From positions 1 through 7,050 of the forward strand of contig JABMDG010000026.1 in the NCBI GenBank assembly GCA_015904045.1: a DNA stretch of 7,050 bases. Reading direction: 5' to 3'. Position numbers and translations under genes: made by a program. This document shows positions 1 through 5,840 of this stretch, one piece after another; positions within the stretch are counted from its first letter, which is position 1, and the number at the start of each line of letters is the position of its first letter. This stretch comes from Nitrospira sp. GTDB taxonomy: Bacteria; Nitrospirota; Nitrospiria; Nitrospirales; Nitrospiraceae. The notes beneath the pieces were generated by a model. That model did not search any database. It was given only the letters and a program-made list of their open reading frames with translations, and was not told where the DNA came from.

Positions 1-345
1 GCGGTTCGCCGGTTGGCCGGTGCCGATCGTCTGATCGGAATCTCAACCCATTCTCTTGCGGACGTCCGACGGGCCAACCGGGACGGAGCAGACTATGTGG
101 TATTCGGCCCGATCTTCGACACGCCTTCGAAGCGGCAGTTCGGATCTCCGGTTGGATTGGAGCAGCTGGCCGAGGTCTGCCGTCTATCGGCTGTCCCGGT
201 GTTTGCCATCGGCGGTGTCACAGGCGCGTCCGTGCCCGATGTGCTTCGGGCAGGGAGCTATGGCATCGCGGTGATCGGATCGATACTTGATCAAGAGGAT
301 GCCGCGGCTGCAACCAGAGCAATGATGGCGGCGCTGATGCCGTAA
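1..345 (+). CDS. thiE: Thiamine-phosphate synthase ThiE, C-terminal part (5' end outside window)
   Basis: The frame is open from base 1 and ends at TAA 343-345, giving about 114 residues. This is roughly the C-terminal half of a ThiE TIM barrel, which is usually a little over 200 residues. Visible family motifs are DRLIGISTHS near the start, GPIFDTPSK (nt 106-132) and the phosphate-binding loop FAIGGV (IGGV at nt 208-219). By family knowledge the enzyme joins the hydroxymethylpyrimidine diphosphate and thiazole phosphate moieties to make thiamine phosphate in the cytoplasm. The TTG at 13 is only an internal codon, because homology continues upstream to the window edge. No other thi gene is visible, and no clear terminator follows. 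TenI-like paralogues share this fold, so a ThiE/TenI relative is the main alternative. Confidence 0.88.
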   Translation, partial: AVRRLAGADRLIGISTHSLADVRRANRDGADYVVFGPIFDTPSKRQFGSPVGLEQLAEVCRLSAVPVFAIGGVTGASVPDVLRAGSYGIAVIGSILDQEDAAAATRAMMAALMP

Positions 346-395
346 CATCCGGTGCGAATTTCGATCGTGTCGCGAGCCTGAATAGTTTCGTTCAG

Positions 396-424
396 TTGAC
401 CACCCCCAGATCGAGTGTTAGAAT
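396..424 (+). promoter_or_regulatory. Predicted sigma70-type promoter of arc
   Basis: TTGACC (396-401) and TAGAAT (419-424) are separated by exactly 17 bp; each matches the consensus at five of six positions. Transcription would begin around 430-432, about 40-55 nt before the possible arc start codons. This is the only strong promoter seen in the thiE-arc gap (346-472), so arc is probably transcribed independently of thiE. Pattern match only. Confidence 0.55.
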
Positions 425-472
425 CCCGCGCATGTATCTGTGTTTGCGTTCAACCGGCGGTAGTCCTGTCTG

Positions 473-883
473 TTGAGCCCTGAAATGGGAGACAGTAAAG
501 ACCGGTCAAGCCGGCTCCAGTCCGCCCGAGATACCGTGAAGAAGATCACGCAGCGGTTGTCTGAAGGTAAGACGGACATGATACACAAGAACGACGAACA
601 CGCCCGCGAGATCGACAAGCTTCGCGCTAAAATAGAGTCGCTGGAGGAAGAACTTCGGCGGCTGTATCAGTCACGTCATCAATTCGACCAAGCCAACAAG
701 CAGAACGAAAAGCTCGTCGCCACGCTGCAGGATGCGAAGGCGCAGATCGAGGCGTTGCGCGCCGAGGTGGACAAATTGACGGCGCCGCCCTCGACCTACG
801 CGATTTTTTCCGGCATGAACGAAGACGGCACAGGCAACGTCTATGTGTCGGGGCGAAAGATGAAAGTCAACGTCCAGTTCTGA
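473..883 (+). CDS. arc: ARC/Mpa proteasomal ATPase, N-terminal fragment (coiled coil and start of first OB domain)
   Basis: This is a 136-residue product if read from TTG 473; ATG 485 (residue 5) is an equally possible start and neither has a strong ribosome-binding site. Residues about 35-100 form a heptad-rich coiled coil, ending in [17 protein letters not shown], the typical transition into the first OB domain of ARC. In Mycobacterium Mpa this coiled coil captures Pup on tagged substrates. The OB domain begins ([21 protein letters not shown]) but stops two codons after VNV at TGA 881-883. Family members continue for about 14 more residues and then reach a VxLNEALNV-like segment. Here that segment is found immediately downstream in another frame, so this is the front of a broken arc gene and not a complete small protein. 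Confidence 0.82.
   Translation: MSPEMGDSKDRSSRLQSARDTVKKITQRLSEGKTDMIHKNDEHAREIDKLRAKIESLEEELRRLYQSRHQFDQANKQNEKLVATLQDAKAQIEALRAEVDKLTAPPSTYAIFSGMNEDGTGNVYVSGRKMKVNVQF
875..883 (+). other. Out-of-frame deletion junction inside arc
   Basis: In the upstream frame the codons read K-V-N-V up to base 874, then Q-F-stop. In the +1 downstream frame bases 877-903 read VLNEALNVI, the conserved continuation of the ARC OB domain. From memory of actinobacterial ARC/Mpa proteins, about 16 residues separate VNV from LNEAL. Here only 5 nt (875-879) separate them, so about 43 nt appear to be missing, which is not a multiple of three. The family comparison is from recall, so the exact size is approximate. 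Confidence 0.7.
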
Positions 884-933
884 ACGAAGCGCTCAACGTC
901 ATTGAGATCAAAGGGTTCGACAGCCAGGGCGAG

Positions 934-2055
934 GTGGTGCGCTTGAAAGACGTGCTCGAAGGGGCGCGCGCGCTGGTCACGCTCCATTTCGATGAGGAGA
1001 AGGTCGCGGATCTGGGCGATCCGTTGCTCGCCGAGCGGCTGAGCGTCGGCGATCATCTGTTGTACGACCCCCGATCCGGGTATGTGATCGAGAAATTGCC
1101 CAAGTCGGAAGCGGAAGAGCTTGTTCTGGAGGAAGTGCCCGATGTCGATTATGAACATATCGGCGGACTCCAAAAGGAATTGGAGCACGTGCGCGATGCG
1201 GTTGAATTGCCCTTCCTCCATCCACAGATCTTTGCCGAGTACAAACTAAGCGCGCCGAAGGGCGTGTTGCTCTATGGTCCGCCCGGCTGCGGAAAGACGC
1301 TCATTGCCAAAGCCGTCGCCAACTCGATTGCGAAAAAGTTGGGCGATCGCGCAGGCAAAGAGATTCGGAGCTACTTTCTCCATGTGAAGGGGCCGGAGCT
1401 ACTCAATAAGTACGTGGGTGAATCGGAGCGGCAGGTGCGCGAAGTCTTCAAGAAAGCGAAGGAGCGCGCGGAAGACGGCCATCCGGTCATCGTCTTTTTC
1501 GATGAAATGGATGCGCTGTTTCGAACCAGAGGAACCGGGATCTCGTCCGATATCGAATCGACCATCGTGCCGCAGTTTCTTTCGGAAATCGACGGAGTCG
1601 AACGCCTGCGCAACGTGATCGTCATCGGGGCCAGCAACCGGCAGGACCTGATCGATCCCGCCGTGCTTCGCGCCGGACGGCTGGATGTCAAAGTCAAAGT
1701 GGGGCGTCCCGATGCCGCCGCCGCACGGGACATCTTCTCAAAGTATGTATCGACAGATCTTCCCTTCGCCCAGGAGGAGTTGGAGCGGCATGGGGGCGAC
1801 CGGCGGGCGCTTGTGGAGTGGTTGACGTCCCTGACGGTGGATACGATGTACGCGGCCAGTGAGGAAAATAAGTTCATCGAAGTCACCTACGCCAACGGCG
1901 AAAAGGAAGTGCTGTACTTCAAGGATTTCGCCAGCGGCGCGCTGATTGAAGGCATCGTCTCGCGCGCGAAAAAGTTTGCGGTCAAGCGGGTGATTTCCGG
2001 TGAAGGGACCGGCCTCCGGTCGGATGATTTGAACCGCATTATACACAAGCCGTGA
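934..2055 (+). CDS. arc: ARC/Mpa proteasomal AAA+ ATPase, main fragment (second OB domain and ATPase core)
   Basis: This is 373 residues if read from GTG 934. Homology extends in frame back to about 877 ([13 protein letters not shown]), which shows that 934 is not the ancestral start. Residues 1-60 are the second OB domain, followed by the ARC signature [15 protein letters not shown] and the AAA+ module. Visible motifs are Walker A GPPGCGKT (115-122), pore loop YVG (160-162), Walker B ending FFDE (D190, E191), sensor-1 N235, and arginine fingers R246 and R249 in RAGRLD. All catalytic residues are intact. In the family a hexamer unfolds pupylated proteins into the 20S proteasome. The protein ends after [12 protein letters not shown]. 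It lacks the conserved C-terminal tail of about 70 residues, including the terminal tyrosine motif that opens the 20S gate. Together with 473-883 it is best read as one damaged gene. Other Cdc48-like AAA ATPases are less likely given the OB and EVPDVDY signatures. Confidence 0.85.
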   Translation: MVRLKDVLEGARALVTLHFDEEKVADLGDPLLAERLSVGDHLLYDPRSGYVIEKLPKSEAEELVLEEVPDVDYEHIGGLQKELEHVRDAVELPFLHPQIFAEYKLSAPKGVLLYGPPGCGKTLIAKAVANSIAKKLGDRAGKEIRSYFLHVKGPELLNKYVGESERQVREVFKKAKERAEDGHPVIVFFDEMDALFRTRGTGISSDIESTIVPQFLSEIDGVERLRNVIVIGASNRQDLIDPAVLRAGRLDVKVKVGRPDAAAARDIFSKYVSTDLPFAQEELERHGGDRRALVEWLTSLTVDTMYAASEENKFIEVTYANGEKEVLYFKDFASGALIEGIVSRAKKFAVKRVISGEGTGLRSDDLNRIIHKP

Positions 2056-2083
2056 CCAGGACTCTACTCAAACAATCAGTGCG

Positions 2084-2407
2084 TCACACGTATTCGACAT
2101 GTACGCAGGCCAGGAAAGTTTCCAGCTGTTTGATGTGTTGCTCGGACGCGGCATGGTCCTGCCGCTGGGCTGCCAGTTCCATGACGCCGCCGATTTCTGA
2201 AATCCGATCGAATCCGTATCCGCCGCCATCGCCTTTCATACGATGACCCAGCAGTTGGATGGTTCGAAAGTCTTTCTCGGCCAGTGCGCGGTGAAGCGTG
2301 TGGAGGTCCTTTTTCCGATTGGCTAGAAAGCCGGGCACGATGCTTTCAAAATCGCGCTCGATCCGCACGATGACTCGATCAGATGATTCTGGGTGTGGAG
2401 TCTGCAT
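2084..2407 (-). CDS. Stand-alone Hpt (histidine phosphotransfer) protein
   Basis: This 107-residue all-helical protein carries the Hpt signature HRMKGDGGGYGF (residues 55-66). His55 is the predicted phosphate acceptor and the following K-G-x-G-G turn is typical. No kinase, receiver or DNA-binding domain is present. Hpt proteins shuttle phosphate between receiver domains in multistep phosphorelays. The start ATG lies 3 nt after the stop of the upstream hybrid kinase, so the two are almost certainly co-transcribed and probably translationally coupled. The partner is most likely one of that kinase's two receivers, but the final receiver may be encoded elsewhere. Its 3' end faces the arc 3' end across only 28 nt, with no recognisable terminator between them. 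Confidence 0.85.
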   Translation of the reverse strand: MQTPHPESSDRVIVRIERDFESIVPGFLANRKKDLHTLHRALAEKDFRTIQLLGHRMKGDGGGYGFDRISEIGGVMELAAQRQDHAASEQHIKQLETFLACVHVEYV

Positions 2408-2410
2408 GAT

Positions 2411-4693
2411 TCAGGCGGCGCGCTTCTCGTGCGCCCGAAGAATTTCCAGCAGGGTGGTTTTCTTCACGGGCTTGGTGATGTGGGTGGTGCAGCCGGCTTG
2501 AAAAATCTTGTCGGTCTCTTCCTTGAGCGCGTAGGCTGTGAGTGCGATGATTGGAACAGGCGGCAAGCCTTGATTCTGCTCCCACTCGCGGATCGCCTTT
2601 GTCGCGCCATACCCATCCAGTACAGGCATCTGAATATCCATCAGCACGACGTCGTACTGCTGGTTCTTGAATTTCTCCACGCCGATCGCGCCGTTATCCG
2701 CGATGTCGAGAGCGTGGCTGGTTTGTTTGAGGTAGGAACTCACCAGCACTTGATTGTCAGGCGAATCTTCAATTAGAAGCAACCGCAGTGGGTGGACTGC
2801 CGCAGACTTCGCGGGCTCTTTGGATTCGGGTGAGGCGCCAGCCTGGGGCCCTTTGGCGCGGTTCATTGCGATGCCGATCGCTTGAAGCAGGTCAGCGCGG
2901 CGAATGGGTTTGACCAGATACCCTCCTAACCCGAGATCGTAGGTGCGGGCGATATCGTCGGCCCAATGGTCCGACGTGAGCATGACCGTCACCAGCCCGT
3001 TCTCTATGGACAACATTTTGAGCTGCTCGACCATGTGAAAGCCGGTCATGTCCGGCAGACTGGCATCGAGGAGCAGAAGTTCATACGGAGCGTCTTGCTC
3101 CCTGGCGCGACGGATTTCATGGATTGCGGCAGCGCCGTTGTCGGCTTCGGTGATCAAAGCGCCTTGGCCGGCGAGTGTCTCGCGAAGGATCAAACGATTG
3201 GTGGGGTGGTCGTCCACGACGAGCGTTCTGGTTCCCGATAGGCTGATCGGAATAGATGTTTTCGAGACGTCGTGGACTGGTTGTACGCCGAGCCTCACCG
3301 AGCCATGAAAGATACTGCCTTTGCCGACCACGCTTTCCGCCCAGATCCGTCCGTTCATCAGCTCTACCAGCTGTTTGGTGATTGCGAGGCCAAGCCCTGT
3401 TCCTCCATATTGCTTCGCCGATGAATGATGGACTTGAGTGAAACGGGCGAAGATGGCGGCGAGTTTATCGGTGGGAATGCCGATTCCAGTGTCGCGTACA
3501 GAGAATTGAATCGCGCCGGGAGCGCACGCCTCCTTGTCATTGGTCACCTGAACCACGACGGAACCCTCGTCGGTAAATTTGAGGGCATTGCCGATCAGGT
3601 TGACGAATATTTGTATCAGCCGTGTCGGGTCGCCGACCAGGGAAGAGGGCACGTCTGGGGCGATGCGGCACACGAGTTCCAAGCTTTTTTCATTGGCCCG
3701 CATGGCCGACATTTCCAAGGCTCGGTCGATGACTTCGTTCAGCTCGAAATCGACAGAGTCCAGTTCGAGGTGCCCTGATTCGATTTTTGAGAGGTCGAGG
3801 ATGTCGTTGATGAGGGTCAACAGCGTACTGCCTGCCCGCCGAAAGATCCGCAAGTACTTGCGCTGTTCGGAAGTCAGTGCGGTGTCCCACAGCAGATCGG
3901 CCATGCCGATGATGGCATTCATCGGTGTCCGGATTTCATGGCTCATGTTGGCCAGAAATTCGCTCTTCGCCCGATTGGCTACTTCGGCCGCCTCTTTCGC
4001 ATCCCGCAGCGCCTGTTCACCCTCACGCCGTTCCGCTGCGTCTATGGCCAACGTTGCCATGGTCGCCAGTGAACTTGCGACCTGTTCTTCCTGGATATTC
4101 CACCGCCGTGTCGTGCCGACCTGTTCTGCGCATAGGACCCCCACAAGGATTCCCTTCTGCCTGATCGGGGCATCCAGCATCGCTCCGATATTGAAAGGCG
4201 TCAGGTAGGCTTGTGCGAACTCCTTGGTTCGATGGTCTTGAGCCGCGTCGTGAACCACGATGGCTCGTTCTTCATCGATGAGGGACCGGAAGTAGGCCGG
4301 ATAGTGCGACGACAGGAGAGTCGTGCCGGCACTGTGACGATGGAGTCTGGATTCAAAGAGGTCGATCAGTGAGATGGCGTCGCGATGATCAGTGAATAAC
4401 CAGACGCTGGCTCGCTCCACTCGCAAGAGACTGCAACAGGCTTCCGTAATGGCTTGGAAGGAGCGGGAGAGATTGCCGCCGGTCAGAGCCTCATCCTGAG
4501 CCAGTTTCCTCAGAGTCTCCTGAGATTCATCCAGGAGCGATGCGGCGCTCGGCTTGTCTGAAGCAGTCGAGCGTGTAGTGCGTGCTCGTACGCCTGTAGT
4601 GGATACTCGTTTGGGAGATGACGCGGGATTCCGAGAAGGCGTGGCAGCTGTCTTGATCCGTTTTCGAACGGCTATACGGCGATGACGCGGCAT
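2411..4693 (-). CDS. Soluble GAF hybrid sensor histidine kinase with two receiver domains
   Basis: The 760-residue protein has these parts in order: a basic, Ser/Thr/Arg-rich tail (1-50); a GAF sensory domain (about 60-220); a short helix; a HisKA domain with phospho-acceptor His252 in SHEIRTPMNA; an HATPase domain with N-box NLIGNALKF (365-373), DTGIGIP (401-407) and GTGLGLA (431-437); REC1 (about 489-608; D494/D495, acceptor D543, T573, K595); a linker; and REC2 (about 636-756; E642/D643, acceptor D686, T719, K741). All key residues are present in both receivers. No membrane segment is visible, so it should sense a cytoplasmic or diffusible signal through GAF; the ligand cannot be read from sequence. 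Co-directional genes are the GGDEF cyclase 50 nt upstream and the Hpt gene 3 nt downstream. The ATG at 4693 lacks a strong nearby Shine-Dalgarno. BarA/TorS-like chemistry (His-Asp-His-Asp) is inferred. Confidence 0.93.
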   Translation of the reverse strand: MPRHRRIAVRKRIKTAATPSRNPASSPKRVSTTGVRARTTRSTASDKPSAASLLDESQETLRKLAQDEALTGGNLSRSFQAITEACCSLLRVERASVWLFTDHRDAISLIDLFESRLHRHSAGTTLLSSHYPAYFRSLIDEERAIVVHDAAQDHRTKEFAQAYLTPFNIGAMLDAPIRQKGILVGVLCAEQVGTTRRWNIQEEQVASSLATMATLAIDAAERREGEQALRDAKEAAEVANRAKSEFLANMSHEIRTPMNAIIGMADLLWDTALTSEQRKYLRIFRRAGSTLLTLINDILDLSKIESGHLELDSVDFELNEVIDRALEMSAMRANEKSLELVCRIAPDVPSSLVGDPTRLIQIFVNLIGNALKFTDEGSVVVQVTNDKEACAPGAIQFSVRDTGIGIPTDKLAAIFARFTQVHHSSAKQYGGTGLGLAITKQLVELMNGRIWAESVVGKGSIFHGSVRLGVQPVHDVSKTSIPISLSGTRTLVVDDHPTNRLILRETLAGQGALITEADNGAAAIHEIRRAREQDAPYELLLLDASLPDMTGFHMVEQLKMLSIENGLVTVMLTSDHWADDIARTYDLGLGGYLVKPIRRADLLQAIGIAMNRAKGPQAGASPESKEPAKSAAVHPLRLLLIEDSPDNQVLVSSYLKQTSHALDIADNGAIGVEKFKNQQYDVVLMDIQMPVLDGYGATKAIREWEQNQGLPPVPIIALTAYALKEETDKIFQAGCTTHITKPVKKTTLLEILRAHEKRAA

Positions 4694-4743
4694 AATCGTG
4701 AGCAGACTATGGTACCGGACAGTTTCCTCAGGTGGTCTTTACT

Positions 4744-5397
4744 CTAGTTGTCGTGAGAATCTGGGACCAATGATAAGAGCCCGGCCGGCTTGATTCGATT
4801 CCGTCCTTCTTGTTTTGCCTGGTACAGGGCCTGGTCGGCCGCCTTGATCAAATCAGTCGGGGAGATATGTCTGTTGGGAACGATACAGGCATAGCCGACG
4901 CTGATTGTGATGATTTCTCCGTCTGAGTGTGTGATGCCCAATGATTCGACTCGGCGGCGGAGGCTTTCTGCGACTTGTGCCGCTCCGTCGATGGCGGTGC
5001 CGGGAAGCACTGTGACGAATTCATCTCCGCCATAGCGGGCGACCAAGTCGCCGGGGCGATTGACGGCGCTGGAGATGGCCGCAGAGACCTGCCGCAGACA
5101 TTCATCGCCGGCCGTATGACCCTTGGAGTCGTTGTAGGTCTTGAAACGGTCGATGTCGAACATGATGAGCGAGAGCGGTGTCGAGTCGCGCACGGCGCGT
5201 CGCCACTCCTGGTCGAGGAAGTCGTCGAACTGACGCCGATTGGTGATGCCGGTCAATCCGTCCAGGCAGGAGAGCCGCAGCAGCATTTGATTGGCTTCTT
5301 GCAATTGGCGCATGACTTCGAGCAACTCTTGTTCGCGCGCCCGCCGCCGGTCGATTTCATGGACGAGGCGTAATACCGAGCGCACTCTGGTCAACAA
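4744..5397 (-). CDS. GGDEF diguanylate cyclase (N-terminus probably frameshifted; receiver domain missing)
   Basis: This is 217 residues from TTG 5397, a start with no ribosome-binding site. Residues 1-42 are the helix/coiled-coil linker usually found between a receiver and a GGDEF domain ([17 protein letters not shown]). The GGDEF domain (about 43-205) has [11 protein letters not shown], metal-binding D81 in FDIDRFK, the active-site GGDEF motif at 123-127, and an inhibitory RxxD site (R114, D117) five residues before it. It should therefore make c-di-GMP from two GTP and be product-inhibited. The receiver domain expected before the linker is absent. A promoter, GAGG and ATG at 5423-5425 lie just upstream but in a different frame; removing one base at 5398-5400 joins them into about 226 residues. 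It is probably the first gene of an operon with the hybrid kinase and Hpt. Confidence 0.9.
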   Translation of the reverse strand: MLTRVRSVLRLVHEIDRRRAREQELLEVMRQLQEANQMLLRLSCLDGLTGITNRRQFDDFLDQEWRRAVRDSTPLSLIMFDIDRFKTYNDSKGHTAGDECLRQVSAAISSAVNRPGDLVARYGGDEFVTVLPGTAIDGAAQVAESLRRRVESLGITHSDGEIITISVGYACIVPNRHISPTDLIKAADQALYQAKQEGRNRIKPAGLLSLVPDSHDN

Positions 5398-5425
5398 TTT
5401 CGGTCAGGCGGTCGCGCAATGACAT
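5398..5425 (-). other. Probable true 5' end of the GGDEF gene, out of frame with the rest
   Basis: On the minus strand ATG (5425-5423) is preceded by GAGG (5434-5431) with a 5-nt spacer. It opens [13 protein letters not shown], a frame that ends at TGA 5359-5357 after 22 codons. Skipping one base of the AAA triplet at 5400-5398 changes the reading to [18 protein letters not shown], which runs directly into the GGDEF frame. [12 protein letters not shown] is a common end of a receiver/linker segment in REC-GGDEF proteins, which supports the join. The break could be a real mutation or a one-base sequence error. Confidence 0.55.
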
Positions 5426-5430
5426 GGGGG

Positions 5431-5434
5431 CCTC
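5431..5434 (-). promoter_or_regulatory. Ribosome-binding site for the GGDEF gene
   Basis: GAGG on the minus strand lies 5 nt before the ATG at 5425-5423. It is the only good Shine-Dalgarno near the gene's 5' end and favours that ATG over the TTG at 5397. Confidence 0.5.
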
Positions 5435-5468
5435 GGTGTATGGAGTGGAGAGCGGATTCTCATCGCGG

Positions 5469-5497
5469 AGCATACTCTGCCGGTCCGGACGAGTCAA
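5469..5497 (-). promoter_or_regulatory. Predicted sigma70-type promoter of the GGDEF-kinase-Hpt operon
   Basis: On the minus strand TTGACT (5497-5492) and TATGCT (5474-5469) are 17 bp apart, with five and four of six consensus matches. The expected start of transcription near 5462 leaves a leader of about 37 nt before the ATG at 5425. It lies back to back with the lipoprotein promoter in the same divergent gap. Pattern match only. Confidence 0.45.
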
Positions 5498-5542
5498 CGA
5501 CATGGGCACAATGGCATTCAAAAGAAGCCGGGAGTATGATCA

Positions 5543-5570
5543 TCGACAAGCGGGCTCACGTCTGTATACT
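5543..5570 (+). promoter_or_regulatory. Predicted sigma70-type promoter of the small lipoprotein gene
   Basis: TCGACA (5543-5548) and TATACT (5565-5570) are 16 bp apart, each matching consensus at five of six positions. Transcription near 5577 would give a leader of about 26 nt that contains the strong Shine-Dalgarno at 5589-5595. Confidence 0.5.
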
Positions 5571-5588
5571 TGCAGCGCTTGTTTTCAT

Positions 5589-5595
5589 GGAGGAG
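5589..5595 (+). promoter_or_regulatory. Strong ribosome-binding site that fixes the lipoprotein start
   Basis: GGAGGAG lies 7 nt before ATG 5603-5605. It decides against the longer reading from TTG 5570, which would place the Shine-Dalgarno inside the coding region. Confidence 0.8.
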
Positions 5596-5602
5596 ATTGC
5601 GC

Positions 5603-5821
5603 ATGGGAAGAAAAACGCCACGGTACGATGGAATGGCGCGCAGTTTGGTGGCCGGTTTGGCGGGCCTGTCGTTGTTGGGGCTTAGCGCTTGCGCGGGTCA
5701 TCAGCCGGCGCCGCCTGCGCCGACGGTGACACCGGATCAGGTTCGCACTCATGCGGACAAGGCCTTCGATAAATTAAAACAAGAGGAGCAGCAACGGGCG
5801 GTTGACCCGACGATGCCGTAG
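5603..5821 (+). CDS. Small predicted lipoprotein of unknown function
   Basis: The product is 72 residues from ATG 5603. A basic N-region (MGRKTPRYDG) is followed by a hydrophobic stretch (about 15-27) and a lipobox LSAC (27-30), so Cys30 should be lipidated after signal peptidase II cleavage. The mature part is only 43 residues: a proline/alanine-rich spacer (HQPAPPAPTVTP) and a charged, probably helical segment (QVRTHADKAFDKLKQEEQQR). No known domain is recognised. Residue 31 is Ala, not Asp, which by the E. coli rule would favour outer-membrane sorting; whether that rule holds here is unknown. It has its own promoter and ribosome-binding site and is divergent from the signalling operon. Its end meets the transporter gene end across 19 nt, so it is monocistronic in this window. 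The function is unknown. Confidence 0.8.
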   Translation: MGRKTPRYDGMARSLVAGLAGLSLLGLSACAGHQPAPPAPTVTPDQVRTHADKAFDKLKQEEQQRAVDPTMP

Positions 5822-5840
5822 ATGTTGCGCATTCAGTGGA

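Noticed and set aside
875..883. Programmed ribosomal frameshift in arc
   Set aside because: No slippery heptamer is seen, and conserved residues are missing as well as the frame, so a simple shift would not rebuild the normal protein.
867..900. Direct repeat TCAACGTC at 867-874 and 893-900 flanking the arc junction, as a possible slippage scar
   Set aside because: Both copies are kept and conserved codons (LNEAL) lie between them, so they cannot be the ends of the deletion.
841..1225. Minus-strand open frames over the arc junction (126 and 82 codons), and 1371-1886 over the AAA+ core
   Set aside because: They lie opposite strongly conserved ARC sequence and have no protein-like motifs or start signals.
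2056..2083. Possible bidirectional terminator between arc and the Hpt gene
   Set aside because: No hairpin with a T-run is visible in the 28 nt.
3579..4208. A 209-codon open frame on the + strand opposite the hybrid kinase, and several shorter ones at 2393-2776, 2966-3308 and 3425-3778
   Set aside because: They are antisense to a clearly conserved kinase, their products show no recognisable domain, and long antisense frames are expected in GC-rich coding DNA.
5570..5602. Longer lipoprotein start at TTG 5570
   Set aside because: It overlaps the predicted -10 box and the strong Shine-Dalgarno, which point to ATG 5603.
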